From Elusimicrobiota bacterium (GTDB taxonomy: Bacteria > Elusimicrobiota > Elusimicrobia > FEN-1173), in assembly GCA_016706425.1 (NCBI GenBank), contig JADJJR010000001.1, positions 124,001-188,000 on the forward strand: 64,000 nt of DNA. Reading direction: 5' to 3'. Position numbers and translations under genes: made by a program. The notes under the pieces are model-generated. The model was not told the origin of the DNA. It did no database searches and saw only the letters and a program-made list of their open reading frames with translations. Shown piece after piece: positions 17,624 to 26,011 of this stretch. Position 1 is the stretch's first letter, and the number at the start of each line of letters is the position of its first letter.

Positions 17624-19252
17624 TTAAGCGGCGACCTCGAGAGCGGCGCGGCGGCGGTCCAGTTCGGGCAATAGCCGTTCCCGGGTCATCCGGTTGAAGT
17701 GGTAACCCATGCAAATGAAATGGAACACCCAGGGCAAACGTTCGGGGAGGAAAAACGCGACCCGGACCACAAATCGGAGGGCGGCCCAGCGGAAGGTGGG
17801 GTCCATGCCGCCGAAAAACCCCCGGGCCGTGGCCACCAGGCCCCGCCACGCGGCCCAGGGACTTCGTCGCTGCAAACGGGCGGCCCGCACGCCGGGGACG
17901 ACGCTGAAAAACACCCGCATTTCCGCGCGCCAGGTTTTCCACCGGTGCCAGGGGTTCCGCGACCGGGGCAACCGACGCAACGATTCAAAAGATCGCTGAA
18001 AATACGCCTTGGCCCCGTAGACCGTGGACAACAATTCGCGATGATTGTCCAAGAAGGGGCCCATCGGCCAAGGGAATCGTATGTTTGTGTAGCCGGAAAT
18101 AAATGTGTGGTTCTTTTCCTCCCCCGGGATTAAACGCCCTTCCCGGCCCATCCGATCGTAGAGCGGCGTTCCGGGGAGGGCCACCAATGGGCTGATGTAA
18201 ACGTTGGGGATCGCGGCCGCCGCGATGAAAGCTTTTTGTTTTTCAAATATGTCCGGCCCGTCGTTGTCGAACCCGACGATAAACCCCCCCATCACATGCA
18301 ATCCGGCCTTTTGGAGGGTTTGAACACGGTCCAAGAGGGACCCCCGGGTGTTCTGGAATTTTTTCGTCTCTCGCAGGCTTTCGAGCGAAGGGGTCTCGAT
18401 GCCCACGAAAACCAAAACAAACCGCGCGTCCACCAGGGCTTTCAAAAGCGCGGGGTCATCCGCCAAGTTCGTGGAAGCCTGGCAAAAATAATAAAAGGGG
18501 TTCCCGTGGGATTCGTTCCACACCCGCAGCGCCTCCAAAAGCCGGCGCGCCTCCCGGCCGTTGCCGATGAGGTTGTCATCGACCACGCTGACTTGGCCCC
18601 GGTAGCCTCGATCGTATACGGATTGGAGTTCGCTTAAAAACTGATCGATGTTTTTCAGCCGCGGCACACGGCCCAGCATGACGATGATGTCGCAAAATTC
18701 GCATTGGAAGGGGCACCCCCGCGAAAACTGGAGCGGGACCGAGGTGTAGGCGGCGAGGTCCACCAGATCCAAACGCGGCGCGGGGGATTTCGTCATGTCG
18801 GCCTTTTCTTCGGACGCGTAGGTGGGTTGGGGGCGGCCGGTCGTCCAATCCGCCAGAAATCGCGGCCAGGTAAGCTCCGCCTCATTAATGACCAAAGTGT
18901 CCGCGTGATCACGGCAGTCCTCGGCGCAGGAGGTGGGGAAGGGCCCGCCAAATACAATGTATTTGCCCCGGGCCTTGGCCCGCGCCGCCGCCGCGAAAAG
19001 CGCTTCCCGTTGCGGCAGCATAGCCGAAAAGAGAACCGCGTCGGCCCAATCCAAATCCGCATCGGTCAACGGGCGGACGTTCATGTCCACCAGCCGCAGC
19101 TCGTATTCCGGCGGGGTCAAAGCCGCCACGGTCATCAAGCCCAGAGGGGGCAGCAGGGATTTTTTCCCGATCAACGGCAGGGTGTATTGCAGACCCCACA
19201 TGGTGGGCTCAAACCGGGGGTACACGAGGAGGAAACGACGTCCGCCGGACAT
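17624..19252 (-). CDS. B12-binding radical SAM enzyme, HpnP-like with DUF4070
   Basis: About 542 residues from ATG 19252; an in-frame ATG at 19285 adds eleven unmatched residues. An N-terminal cobalamin-type domain (about 1-160, with LVDMNVRPLTDADLDWAD) is followed by a radical-SAM core whose cluster motif is RGCPFQCEFC (Cys-x3-Cys-x2-Cys), then GRVPRLK, and a C-terminal DUF4070 region. The layout and these phrases resemble HpnP (hopanoid 2-methylase) and related class B methylases. No hopanoid genes are in the window, so the substrate is open. It is divergent from a cytochrome P450 with only 67 bases between. Confidence 0.75.
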   Translation of the reverse strand: MSGGRRFLLVYPRFEPTMWGLQYTLPLIGKKSLLPPLGLMTVAALTPPEYELRLVDMNVRPLTDADLDWADAVLFSAMLPQREALFAAAARAKARGKYIVFGGPFPTSCAEDCRDHADTLVINEAELTWPRFLADWTTGRPQPTYASEEKADMTKSPAPRLDLVDLAAYTSVPLQFSRGCPFQCEFCDIIVMLGRVPRLKNIDQFLSELQSVYDRGYRGQVSVVDDNLIGNGREARRLLEALRVWNESHGNPFYYFCQASTNLADDPALLKALVDARFVLVFVGIETPSLESLRETKKFQNTRGSLLDRVQTLQKAGLHVMGGFIVGFDNDGPDIFEKQKAFIAAAAIPNVYISPLVALPGTPLYDRMGREGRLIPGEEKNHTFISGYTNIRFPWPMGPFLDNHRELLSTVYGAKAYFQRSFESLRRLPRSRNPWHRWKTWRAEMRVFFSVVPGVRAARLQRRSPWAAWRGLVATARGFFGGMDPTFRWAALRFVVRVAFFLPERLPWVFHFICMGYHFNRMTRERLLPELDRRRAALEVAA

Positions 19253-19284
19253 AAGGGGAAGTTTAACATATAGGACCGGCGTCA

Positions 19285-19313
19285 TTGACGGTGCCGGGGT
19301 TGAATTCTACACT
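19285..19313 (+). promoter_or_regulatory. Promoter of the P450 gene, leaderless arrangement
   Basis: TTGACG (19285-19290), 17 bases, TACACT (19308-19313), then exactly six bases (GGACCC) to ATG 19320. Transcription should begin at or within one base of the start codon, and no Shine-Dalgarno sequence is present. This is the best leaderless candidate in the window. Confidence 0.6.
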
Positions 19314-19319
19314 GGACCC

Positions 19320-20636
19320 ATGCCCCCGTCCGTTCTTGATCGAGCCGTTCCGCGCGTCACCTGGGGCCGCGCCCTGCGGGACTGGCCGTCCCTGCGGCGG
19401 GATCCCTTGGTCACCCTGGCCGCGTGGCGGCGTGAACGCGGCCCGGTGTATCGGTTGCCCGGCCGGCGCCCCGTTTTGGCCTTGAGCGATCCCCGCGATA
19501 TCCAGCACGTCTTGGCCACCCGACAACCCAATTACCACAAGGGCGGCAATTTTGAGTTCACCCGGGACACCCTGGGCCAGGGCCTCGTCACAAGCAACGG
19601 GGTTCATCACGATCAACAACGCCGCCGACTGGGCTCCCTCTTCCAACGTTCCAAATGGTCGGACCTTCCCGGTTTAGTGCGGGTCGAGGCCGAACGGGTG
19701 ATTCACGACGGACCCGCGCGCGGTCCCCTGGACGTCAGCCGGGAAACGGCCCGCATCGCCATCGGTGTGGTGGGGCGCGCGCTTTTCGGAATGGATCTTT
19801 TCGACCGGGCCCCGTCCATCGCCGACGCTTACCTGGACGGTCAACGGTATCTGGCGGGCGGGGCTTTCAGCTTTTGGCCCGGATGGAACCGCTGGCGTCG
19901 GCGCTCGGCCTTTCGCCGGGCCACGGCCCGCATCGTCGCCGAGGGGGAACATGTTTTGACCTGCGCCGAACGGGGCGCCGCGCGGTCGGATTTTTTGGAC
20001 GCGTTGTTGACCGCCCGGGACGACGCGGGGCGTTCCTTGGACCGAAAACTCCTTCGTGATGAAATCATCACTTTTCTCGGGGCCGGGCACGAAACGACCG
20101 GAGGGGCGATGGGCTGGACGTTTGATTTGCTGTTCCGTCATCCCGCCGCCTGGCGGCGATTGGTCGACGAATCCCGCGCTTCGGAAACACCCCCCCTTTA
20201 CGCGGAAGCGTGTTTGTTGGAAGGCATGCGGCTCAGGCCGCCCGTCTGGTGTTTGGGGCGGCGCGCCCAAGAGACCGACCGACTGCCCTCCGGCGCGGTC
20301 GTCCCGGCGGGCGCGCACGTGGTCATCTTTCCGCATGTGCTCAATTGGGATCCGGCGCATTTCCGCGACCCGATGGAATTCCGCCCGGAACGGTTTTTGC
20401 CCGGCGGTTCGGACGCTCCGTCCCCCTACGCCTTCCTGCCTTTCGGGGCCGGCCCGCGGTCTTGCTTGGGGGAAGGGTTCGCCATGATGGAAATGACGAA
20501 CCTGCTCCACCATTACGTCCGGCGCTTCGACTGGGAACCCGCGGGGACGGGGACCGCGCGCCCGGAAGCCTTGGTCAGTCTGCGCCCGCGGGACGGCGTG
20601 TGGGCGCGGGTCCGGGAAAGAACGGTCTCAGCGTAA
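19320..20636 (+). CDS. Cytochrome P450
   Basis: 438 residues with every P450 landmark in order: I-helix GAGHETTGG, K-helix EGMR (ExxR), FRPERF (PERF region) and the heme-thiolate loop FGAGPRSCLGEG with the ligand cysteine. No membrane anchor is visible, so it is a soluble bacterial class that needs a separate ferredoxin or flavodoxin partner, none of which is nearby. Frames upstream of 19320 overlap the divergent radical-SAM gene and add no P450 sequence. The 3' end overlaps an aspartyl/asparaginyl hydroxylase gene by nine bases. The substrate is unknown; a lipid or fatty acid is plausible from the neighbours. Confidence 0.9.
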   Translation: MPPSVLDRAVPRVTWGRALRDWPSLRRDPLVTLAAWRRERGPVYRLPGRRPVLALSDPRDIQHVLATRQPNYHKGGNFEFTRDTLGQGLVTSNGVHHDQQRRRLGSLFQRSKWSDLPGLVRVEAERVIHDGPARGPLDVSRETARIAIGVVGRALFGMDLFDRAPSIADAYLDGQRYLAGGAFSFWPGWNRWRRRSAFRRATARIVAEGEHVLTCAERGAARSDFLDALLTARDDAGRSLDRKLLRDEIITFLGAGHETTGGAMGWTFDLLFRHPAAWRRLVDESRASETPPLYAEACLLEGMRLRPPVWCLGRRAQETDRLPSGAVVPAGAHVVIFPHVLNWDPAHFRDPMEFRPERFLPGGSDAPSPYAFLPFGAGPRSCLGEGFAMMEMTNLLHHYVRRFDWEPAGTGTARPEALVSLRPRDGVWARVRERTVSA

Positions 20637-21359
20637 ATTTCGGATCAGTTGCCGGGCGTAGAGCGGGTGGATCACCCGCCGGACGAACCAGCGGTTCACG
20701 GCGGCGGGGAACGCGGGCAACGGCCGCAACACATCCACAATCAAAACCACGCGTCTTTCCTTGGACGAATTGACCACCTCGTGGTCCCAGGAATCGTCGA
20801 ACAGCACGTCTTCGCCTTCCTTCCATACATGGTTTCGATCCAAAACACGAATAAAGGGCGGGTTGTCTTTGGGCACGCGCAACCCAAGGTGGTAGCGAAG
20901 ATAGCCGCGATAGGGCCCCTCGTGCGCGGGCACGGAGGTTCCCGGCGCCAACACGGAAAAAAAAGCCTGGTAAAGACCGGGGAGCCCCTCAAGAAGGCCC
21001 AGGGTCCGCGGCGCGCGACGGCGCGCGTCTTCGGGAATTTCCCCCATGGCGTACAGGAGGAAGACCCGCCAGCTTTTGGACGGATCGTCGTTTTGGGAGA
21101 TGCGGGCGATGTGGGGGTCGAGTTCGTGATAACGGGGGAACTGCGCGCCGTCCGCCAGCAAGGCGTCGACTTCCGCTTGGATGTCCCGCCAACGATCGGT
21201 GAGGGCCTTGAGCGGCGGAACGGTGGCGGCCACGTCGAAAAACGCGGGCCGCCGTCGCCCTCCGGTGTACCGATCAAAGAAGCCGTTGACCAAGGACAAA
21301 ACCGCGTCCGCCACCGTCCGTTGAAACCGGAGGGCGAGCGGACGGGGGTCGGGTTTCAC
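20628..21359 (-). CDS. Aspartyl/asparaginyl beta-hydroxylase family dioxygenase (LpxO-like)
   Basis: 243 residues. The C-terminal half carries the 2-oxoglutarate/Fe(II) signature of the Asp_Arg_Hydrox family: VPAHEGPYRGYLRYHLGL (His ligand), a conserved Trp-Lys-Glu-Gly-Glu, DDSWDHEVVN (second His) and RVVLIVDVLRPLP (2-oxoglutarate Arg). Members hydroxylate either protein Asp/Asn or the lipid A acyl chain (LpxO). Clustering with an acyltransferase gene favours a lipid substrate, but this is inference. It is the last gene of the long minus-strand run and meets the P450 gene tail to tail. Confidence 0.8.
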   Translation of the reverse strand: MKPDPRPLALRFQRTVADAVLSLVNGFFDRYTGGRRRPAFFDVAATVPPLKALTDRWRDIQAEVDALLADGAQFPRYHELDPHIARISQNDDPSKSWRVFLLYAMGEIPEDARRRAPRTLGLLEGLPGLYQAFFSVLAPGTSVPAHEGPYRGYLRYHLGLRVPKDNPPFIRVLDRNHVWKEGEDVLFDDSWDHEVVNSSKERRVVLIVDVLRPLPAFPAAVNRWFVRRVIHPLYARQLIRNLR

Positions 21360-21547
21360 AGTTTTTTGACCAGGGCGCGCAGGCGGAAACCGAAGGCCAC
21401 CCCGCCGGCGACCAGCGCCCCGTAGAGGACCCGTCCCAACGGCCGCTCCAACAATTCCATCAAGGGCGGCAACACAATCAAAAACAGGAGCAGATACATC
21501 GCCGTGGCCACCAGGGTGTGCAGCAGGGATTTAAGATGGGGTTCCAA
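21356..21547 (-). CDS. Small membrane protein, unknown
   Basis: 63 residues with one clear hydrophobic segment (about 10-30) and a weaker second one (41-53), ending in a basic tail. It overlaps the plsC-like gene upstream by 17 bases and the hydroxylase downstream by four, so it is embedded in the operon, which argues for a real gene. I recognise no family. It might be an accessory of the neighbouring acyltransferase or hydroxylase. Confidence 0.55.
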   Translation of the reverse strand: MEPHLKSLLHTLVATAMYLLLFLIVLPPLMELLERPLGRVLYGALVAGGVAFGFRLRALVKKL

Positions 21548-22160
21548 AGTGCGTCTCCTTCAATTGTCGTATCGCGTCCATGACGCGTTGTGAGAAAACC
21601 TCCGCCGTCTCGCCGACGTCCGGCGATATCGGTCGGCCGAAAACAAGGGTGATTCGCGCCAGTCGAAGAATCCGGTGCGCGTTGTGAACGTAAACGGGCA
21701 GGACCGGCACACCGGTTCGGACGGCGAGCAACCCCACCCCGCGTTTCGGGGGGGCCAATTGGCCGGTCCGCTGGCGGCGGCCCTCGGGGAACACGATCAG
21801 CGCTCCCCCCGCGTTCAAGATCCGTTCGGCGGCCTTGATGGCGGCGATATCGCCTTCCTTGCGACGGATGGGAAAGGCGTTCACCTGGCGGAGGATCCAG
21901 CCGAAAACGGGGATTCGGAACAGCTCCTCTTTCCCCATATAAAAAAGCGTCCGCGGCAGTTGGGAACCCACCAAGGGGGGGTCGGCGAAGGAGGCGTGAT
22001 TGGGCGCGATGATCAGGGCGCCCGCGCGGGGCACGTTTTCGCGCCCCCGCACGCGAACCCGGGAAAACAGCGTGAACAACAGGTTGGAGCCGGTCTTGCC
22101 GATCCAATAAAACACCCGGCCCAGCGGCGTGGACGTGGGTCCTTCGGGCAGGGGGGTCAT
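21531..22160 (-). CDS. plsC: 1-acyl-sn-glycerol-3-phosphate acyltransferase (PlsC family)
   Basis: 209 residues from ATG 22160, which overlaps the cmk stop as ATGA; a GTG at 22181 is in frame but less likely. Acyltransferase block I is NHASFAD (HxxxxD), block III is FPEGRRQRTG, and block IV is GVPVLPVYV. An N-terminal hydrophobic stretch would tether it to the inner membrane. It should acylate lysophosphatidic acid for phospholipid synthesis, though other PlsC-like acceptors are possible. The cmk-plsC order is found in many bacteria. Confidence 0.85.
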   Translation of the reverse strand: MTPLPEGPTSTPLGRVFYWIGKTGSNLLFTLFSRVRVRGRENVPRAGALIIAPNHASFADPPLVGSQLPRTLFYMGKEELFRIPVFGWILRQVNAFPIRRKEGDIAAIKAAERILNAGGALIVFPEGRRQRTGQLAPPKRGVGLLAVRTGVPVLPVYVHNAHRILRLARITLVFGRPISPDVGETAEVFSQRVMDAIRQLKETHFGTPS

Positions 22161-22831
22161 CGCGTTTTCCGTCGGACCCACGCCCGCAGGACCTTTTGCA
22201 CTTCCGGGAGGGAGAACCCCGTGGTGTCGATGACCACGGCGTCGTCGGCCGCCCTCAGCGGGGAGGCGGCGCGGGTGCGGTCGCGGTGGTCGCGCGCGCG
22301 AATGTCCTCGATGATTTTACGCAAGGACGCCCGTTGGCCTTTCGCCCGGAGCTCCTTCCAACGTCGGCGGCCCCGCTCCTCGGGGGTCGCGTCGAGAAAG
22401 AATTTCACGTCGGCCCGGGGGAGGACCACGGTGCCGATGTCGCGGCCTTCCATCACCACGCCGCCGCCCCGGGCCAGCCGCCGTTGACGGTCCACGAGCA
22501 CCCGCCGCACCGCGGGGTGGGTCGAGAGCCGACTCGCCGCTTGCCCGGCCTCCGGGGATCGCAGATGGGAAGTCACGTCCTCCCCGTTTAAAAAGACCCG
22601 GACCCCGTCTTTCGTTTCCTTGAACGCGTACTTTTGGGCGCGCACCCCGCGCAACAGGGACACCGCGTCGTCCAGGGGCAGGCCGGCCCTCCAAGCCCCC
22701 CACGCCGCCGCCCGGTACATGGCGCCGGTGTCGATATGTCGGTAGCGAAGCGCGCCCGCCAGGCCCCGGGCCGCCGAGGATTTCCCCGCCCCGGCGGGGC
22801 CGTCCACCGCGATGGTCAGCGGCCGTTTCAT
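22157..22831 (-). CDS. cmk: Cytidylate kinase
   Basis: 224 residues from ATG 22831. The P-loop is DGPAGAGKSSAARGLA near the N-terminus, followed by IDTGAMYRAAA and later MEGRDIGTVVLPRADVKFFLDA, all classic Cmk motifs. It phosphorylates CMP and dCMP. The longer open frame to 22897 lies inside aroA and is rejected. Overlaps of four bases on both sides (aroA and plsC) show tight operon packing; aroA-cmk adjacency is common in bacteria. Confidence 0.93.
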   Translation of the reverse strand: MKRPLTIAVDGPAGAGKSSAARGLAGALRYRHIDTGAMYRAAAWGAWRAGLPLDDAVSLLRGVRAQKYAFKETKDGVRVFLNGEDVTSHLRSPEAGQAASRLSTHPAVRRVLVDRQRRLARGGGVVMEGRDIGTVVLPRADVKFFLDATPEERGRRRWKELRAKGQRASLRKIIEDIRARDHRDRTRAASPLRAADDAVVIDTTGFSLPEVQKVLRAWVRRKTR

Positions 22832-24144
22832 CCCTGGGTTTGGACGCGCACCCGCTCGAAATCCGTCCAAAACGTCGGGAACGAAATATCGACGCATTCG
22901 GCGTCCTGGATGCGGGTTTCGCCGCGCGCGACGAGGCCCGCGACGGCGTAGGTCATGGACAACCGGTGGTCGCCCGCCGCGTCGAGGGTCGCCCCGACCA
23001 GGGGCGTGGGCCCCTCGATGCGCAGGCCGTCCGGCAGTTCCTGCACCTGGGCCCCAAGGGCCGATAAACCTTTCGCGATTTGCGCCAAGCGATCGGACTC
23101 TTTGACCCGCAATTCCTGGGCGCCCCGAATTTCCGTCACGCCCTCGGCCTGGGTGGCTGCCAGCGCCAAGACGGGAATCTCATCCACCAACCGGGGCACG
23201 ATGTCCCCACCGAAAGAAGCCGCCCGCAACGGCGCGGAGCGGACCAACAGGTCGGTCACGGGTTCGCCCCCGATCACGGTTTCGTTTTCCCGCTTGATGT
23301 TCGCCCCCATGCGCGACAGCACTTCCAACACCCCGTCCCGGGTGGGGTTGGTGTTGACGTTGCGCAGCATGAGTTCGGAACCCGGAGCGATGGAGGCGGC
23401 GACCAAGAAAAACGCCGCGCTTGAAATGTCGGAGGGTACGACCCAATCCCGGGGTTTCAACGATTGCCCCCCCCCGATGGACACGCCGCGTTCGTCGATC
23501 GTGAGTTTTACGCCGGCCGCGGCCAGCATCCGTTCCGAATGGTCGCGGGATCGCTGGGGCTCTTCCACGGTGGTGGTCCCGTCGGCGTAGAGGCCCGCGA
23601 GCAGAACGGAAGATTTCACCTGGGCGCTGGGCACGGGGCTCTTCCAATGAATCGCCCGCAGGGGCCGTCGGCCGTGCACCCGCAGCGGCGCGAACTTGCC
23701 GTCCCGCGCCGCGATCTCGGCCCCCATTTTTTGGAGCGGTTCCACCACGCGGCCCATGGGGCGGCCCGACAAACTTTTGTCGCCCATGAGTTTCGTCGCG
23801 AACGGCTGGCCGGCGAGGACCCCCGTGATCAGGCGCATTGTGGTTCCGGAGTTCCCGCAATAAATGTGATCCGCGGCGGGTTCGCGCAGTCCGTACAGAC
23901 CGTGGCCCACGACCACCCATTGCCCCCGGGCGTCGGATTCAATGCTGATGCCGAGGGCGCGGAAAGCCTCGGCCGACCGTTCGCAGTCGTCGGCGGCGAG
24001 CGGGTGGGTGATGCGGGACGTTCCCTGGGCCAGGGCCGAGAGGAACACCGCGCGGTGGGTGATGGATTTGTCCGGGGGCGGTCGGAGTTCGCCCCGCAGG
24101 GCGCCGCCCGGCACCACCACGCGGCTTAACATGGACGTGGTCAT
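22828..24144 (-). CDS. aroA: 3-phosphoshikimate 1-carboxyvinyltransferase (EPSP synthase)
   Basis: 438 residues from ATG 24144, which overlaps the tyrA stop as ATGA. Substrate motifs are present: PPDKSITHRA near the N-terminus, GNSGTTMRLITG (PEP and phosphate contacts), and ELRVKESDRL. It joins shikimate-3-phosphate and phosphoenolpyruvate in the sixth shikimate step. Longer upstream frames are shadows of tyrA. It sits between tyrA and cmk in a run of aromatic amino-acid genes. Confidence 0.94.
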   Translation of the reverse strand: MTTSMLSRVVVPGGALRGELRPPPDKSITHRAVFLSALAQGTSRITHPLAADDCERSAEAFRALGISIESDARGQWVVVGHGLYGLREPAADHIYCGNSGTTMRLITGVLAGQPFATKLMGDKSLSGRPMGRVVEPLQKMGAEIAARDGKFAPLRVHGRRPLRAIHWKSPVPSAQVKSSVLLAGLYADGTTTVEEPQRSRDHSERMLAAAGVKLTIDERGVSIGGGQSLKPRDWVVPSDISSAAFFLVAASIAPGSELMLRNVNTNPTRDGVLEVLSRMGANIKRENETVIGGEPVTDLLVRSAPLRAASFGGDIVPRLVDEIPVLALAATQAEGVTEIRGAQELRVKESDRLAQIAKGLSALGAQVQELPDGLRIEGPTPLVGATLDAAGDHRLSMTYAVAGLVARGETRIQDAECVDISFPTFWTDFERVRVQTQG

Positions 24145-24974
24145 GGTCGGTCCTTTCGAAATCGATCGTTGAGCGCCCGCGCCCGGCGCAGCGCCGGCAG
24201 GGGCCAACCCTTGGCGAGGCGGCCCAGGGCGCCTTCGAAGACGTCCAGCGCGCGGCGCAGCGCGGCGTCGTTCTGGGTGAAAATCGCCCGCCAGAGGGCG
24301 GGGTCGGCGCCCGCCACGCGGGTGGCGTCGCGGAAACTGCCCGCCGCCAGACGGAAAAGCGGTCCCGCGCCCGCGTCGCCCGCCGTCAGCATGAGGGCGT
24401 CCGCGATCAGGTGGGGCAAATGGCTCACCACGGCGACGGCGCGGTCGTGGGCGTCGGGGGTCAGGCGCACCACCCGCGCGCCGAGGTCCCGCCAAAATTT
24501 TTCGGCCCGGGCCGTGACCCGGACCGGGGTTCCGGGGGCGGGCGTCACCACGCAAGGCGCGCCCCGGTAAAGATCGGCCCGGGCGTTTTCCACCCCGGTT
24601 TTCTCGGATCCCGTCATGGGGTGCGCCCCCACGAACACCGGCCCGCCGGGCGGGAACAGAGGCGCCATCGCGCGGAGGACCGCGCCCTTGACGCTCCCCA
24701 CGTCCATGACGAGGGTTTTATTTTCGACGAAGGGCCGCAGACGCCGGGCCTGGTCGGCCAATTGGTCCACGGGCGCGCAGAGCACGAGCACGTCGGCGCC
24801 GGGCAGCGCCCGGGCCGGATCGGTGGTGGTTTGGTCGACGGCTCCCCGGCGGCGGGCCTTCGCCAACCGCGCGGCGTCGCGGCCCAGGCCGACGACGCGC
24901 CAACCCCGGCGGCGCAGGGCCAAGCCGAGCGAACCGCCCATGAGGCCGACCCCCGCGATGACGGCGCGCCGCAT
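24141..24974 (-). CDS. tyrA: Prephenate dehydrogenase (TyrA family)
   Basis: 277 residues from ATG 24974. The Rossmann motif is IAGVGLMGGSLGLAL at the N-terminus. The catalytic region includes VGAHPMTGSEKTGVENA and VSHLPHLIADAL. It oxidises prephenate (or arogenate) to the tyrosine precursor with NAD(P). There is no C-terminal ACT domain, so feedback control probably acts at the DAHP synthase step. It lies seven bases after aroF and overlaps aroA. Confidence 0.92.
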   Translation of the reverse strand: MRRAVIAGVGLMGGSLGLALRRRGWRVVGLGRDAARLAKARRRGAVDQTTTDPARALPGADVLVLCAPVDQLADQARRLRPFVENKTLVMDVGSVKGAVLRAMAPLFPPGGPVFVGAHPMTGSEKTGVENARADLYRGAPCVVTPAPGTPVRVTARAEKFWRDLGARVVRLTPDAHDRAVAVVSHLPHLIADALMLTAGDAGAGPLFRLAAGSFRDATRVAGADPALWRAIFTQNDAALRRALDVFEGALGRLAKGWPLPALRRARALNDRFRKDRP

Positions 24975-24981
24975 GGAACGT

Positions 24982-26001
24982 CTAAAGGGTGCGCCCGACC
25001 GCCTCGGCGACCTTGCGCAGTTCCTTGGCGATGTCGTGCAGTTGGGAGGGCAGGAGCGCTTGATGGCCGTCCGAGAGCGCCGTGGCCGGGTTCGGGTGGC
25101 ACTCGATGATGACCCCGTCGGCCCCCGCCGCGATGGCGGCTTTCGCCATGGGCACGATGAAATCACGGACGCCCACGCCGTGCGACGGGTCCACGATGAC
25201 CGGCAGGTGGGAGAGGTGTTTCAGCACCGGCACCGCGTTCAAATCCAACGTGAACCGTGTGGCGGTTTCAAAGGTTCGAATGCCGCGTTCGCAAAGCATG
25301 ACGTTGGCGTTGCCTTTCGCGACGATGTATTCGGCGGCCATGAGCCATTCCTCGATCGTGGTGGCCATGCCGCGCTTGAGCATGACGGGCTTGCGCGTGC
25401 GGCCCACTTCGCGGAGCAAGTCGTAGTTCTGGGCGTTCCGGGCGCCGATTTGAATAATGTCGGCGTACGCCTCGATCAGTTCCACCTGGCGGGTGTCCAT
25501 GACTTCGGTGATGACGGGCAAGCCCGTGGCCTTGCGCGCTTCAACCAACATTTTGAGCGCTTCTTCCCCGAGTCCCTGGAAAGCGTAGGGCGAGGTGCGC
25601 GGCTTGAACGCCCCGCCCCGCAGGATCTGGACACCGGCTTTTTTCAATTCCTTGGCCGTGGCCATCAGGTTCTCTTTAGTGTCCACCGAACAGGGCCCGG
25701 CCATGATGACGACTTCTTTGCCGCCGATCTTGACGTTGCCGACGGAAATGACGGTGTCGGTTTTCTTGAACACCCGGCTGACGGTCTTGTAGGGCTTCGA
25801 GATCGGGGTCACCACCTCCACCTGTTCCATGGATTGGAACAGGTCTTTGTGGGCGATGGCCTTGTTGCCCTCGCCGATCACCCCGATGACGAGGCGTTCG
25901 GCGCCCTGGGAAATTTGCGGCGTGAATCCCAATATTTTAATGCGGTCGATGACTTCTTTGACCTGTTTTTTGGTGGCGCCGCTTTTGAGCGTGACGATCA
26001 T
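24982..26001 (-). CDS. aroF: 3-deoxy-7-phosphoheptulonate synthase, class I-beta with regulatory domain
   Basis: 339 residues from ATG 26001. Residues 1-70 form the ferredoxin-like regulatory domain (MIVTLKSGATKKQVKEVIDR) seen in Thermotoga-type enzymes, where it mediates tyrosine/phenylalanine inhibition. The catalytic barrel follows, with MAGPCSVD, FKPRTSPYAFQGLG, IGARNAQNYDLL and VDPSHGVG. It condenses PEP and erythrose-4-phosphate, the entry step of the shikimate pathway. The pathway's key control point is thus in the same operon as the Phe/Tyr branch enzymes. Confidence 0.94.
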   Translation of the reverse strand: MIVTLKSGATKKQVKEVIDRIKILGFTPQISQGAERLVIGVIGEGNKAIAHKDLFQSMEQVEVVTPISKPYKTVSRVFKKTDTVISVGNVKIGGKEVVIMAGPCSVDTKENLMATAKELKKAGVQILRGGAFKPRTSPYAFQGLGEEALKMLVEARKATGLPVITEVMDTRQVELIEAYADIIQIGARNAQNYDLLREVGRTRKPVMLKRGMATTIEEWLMAAEYIVAKGNANVMLCERGIRTFETATRFTLDLNAVPVLKHLSHLPVIVDPSHGVGVRDFIVPMAKAAIAAGADGVIIECHPNPATALSDGHQALLPSQLHDIAKELRKVAEAVGRTL

Positions 26002-26011
26002 GGAAGCTTCC

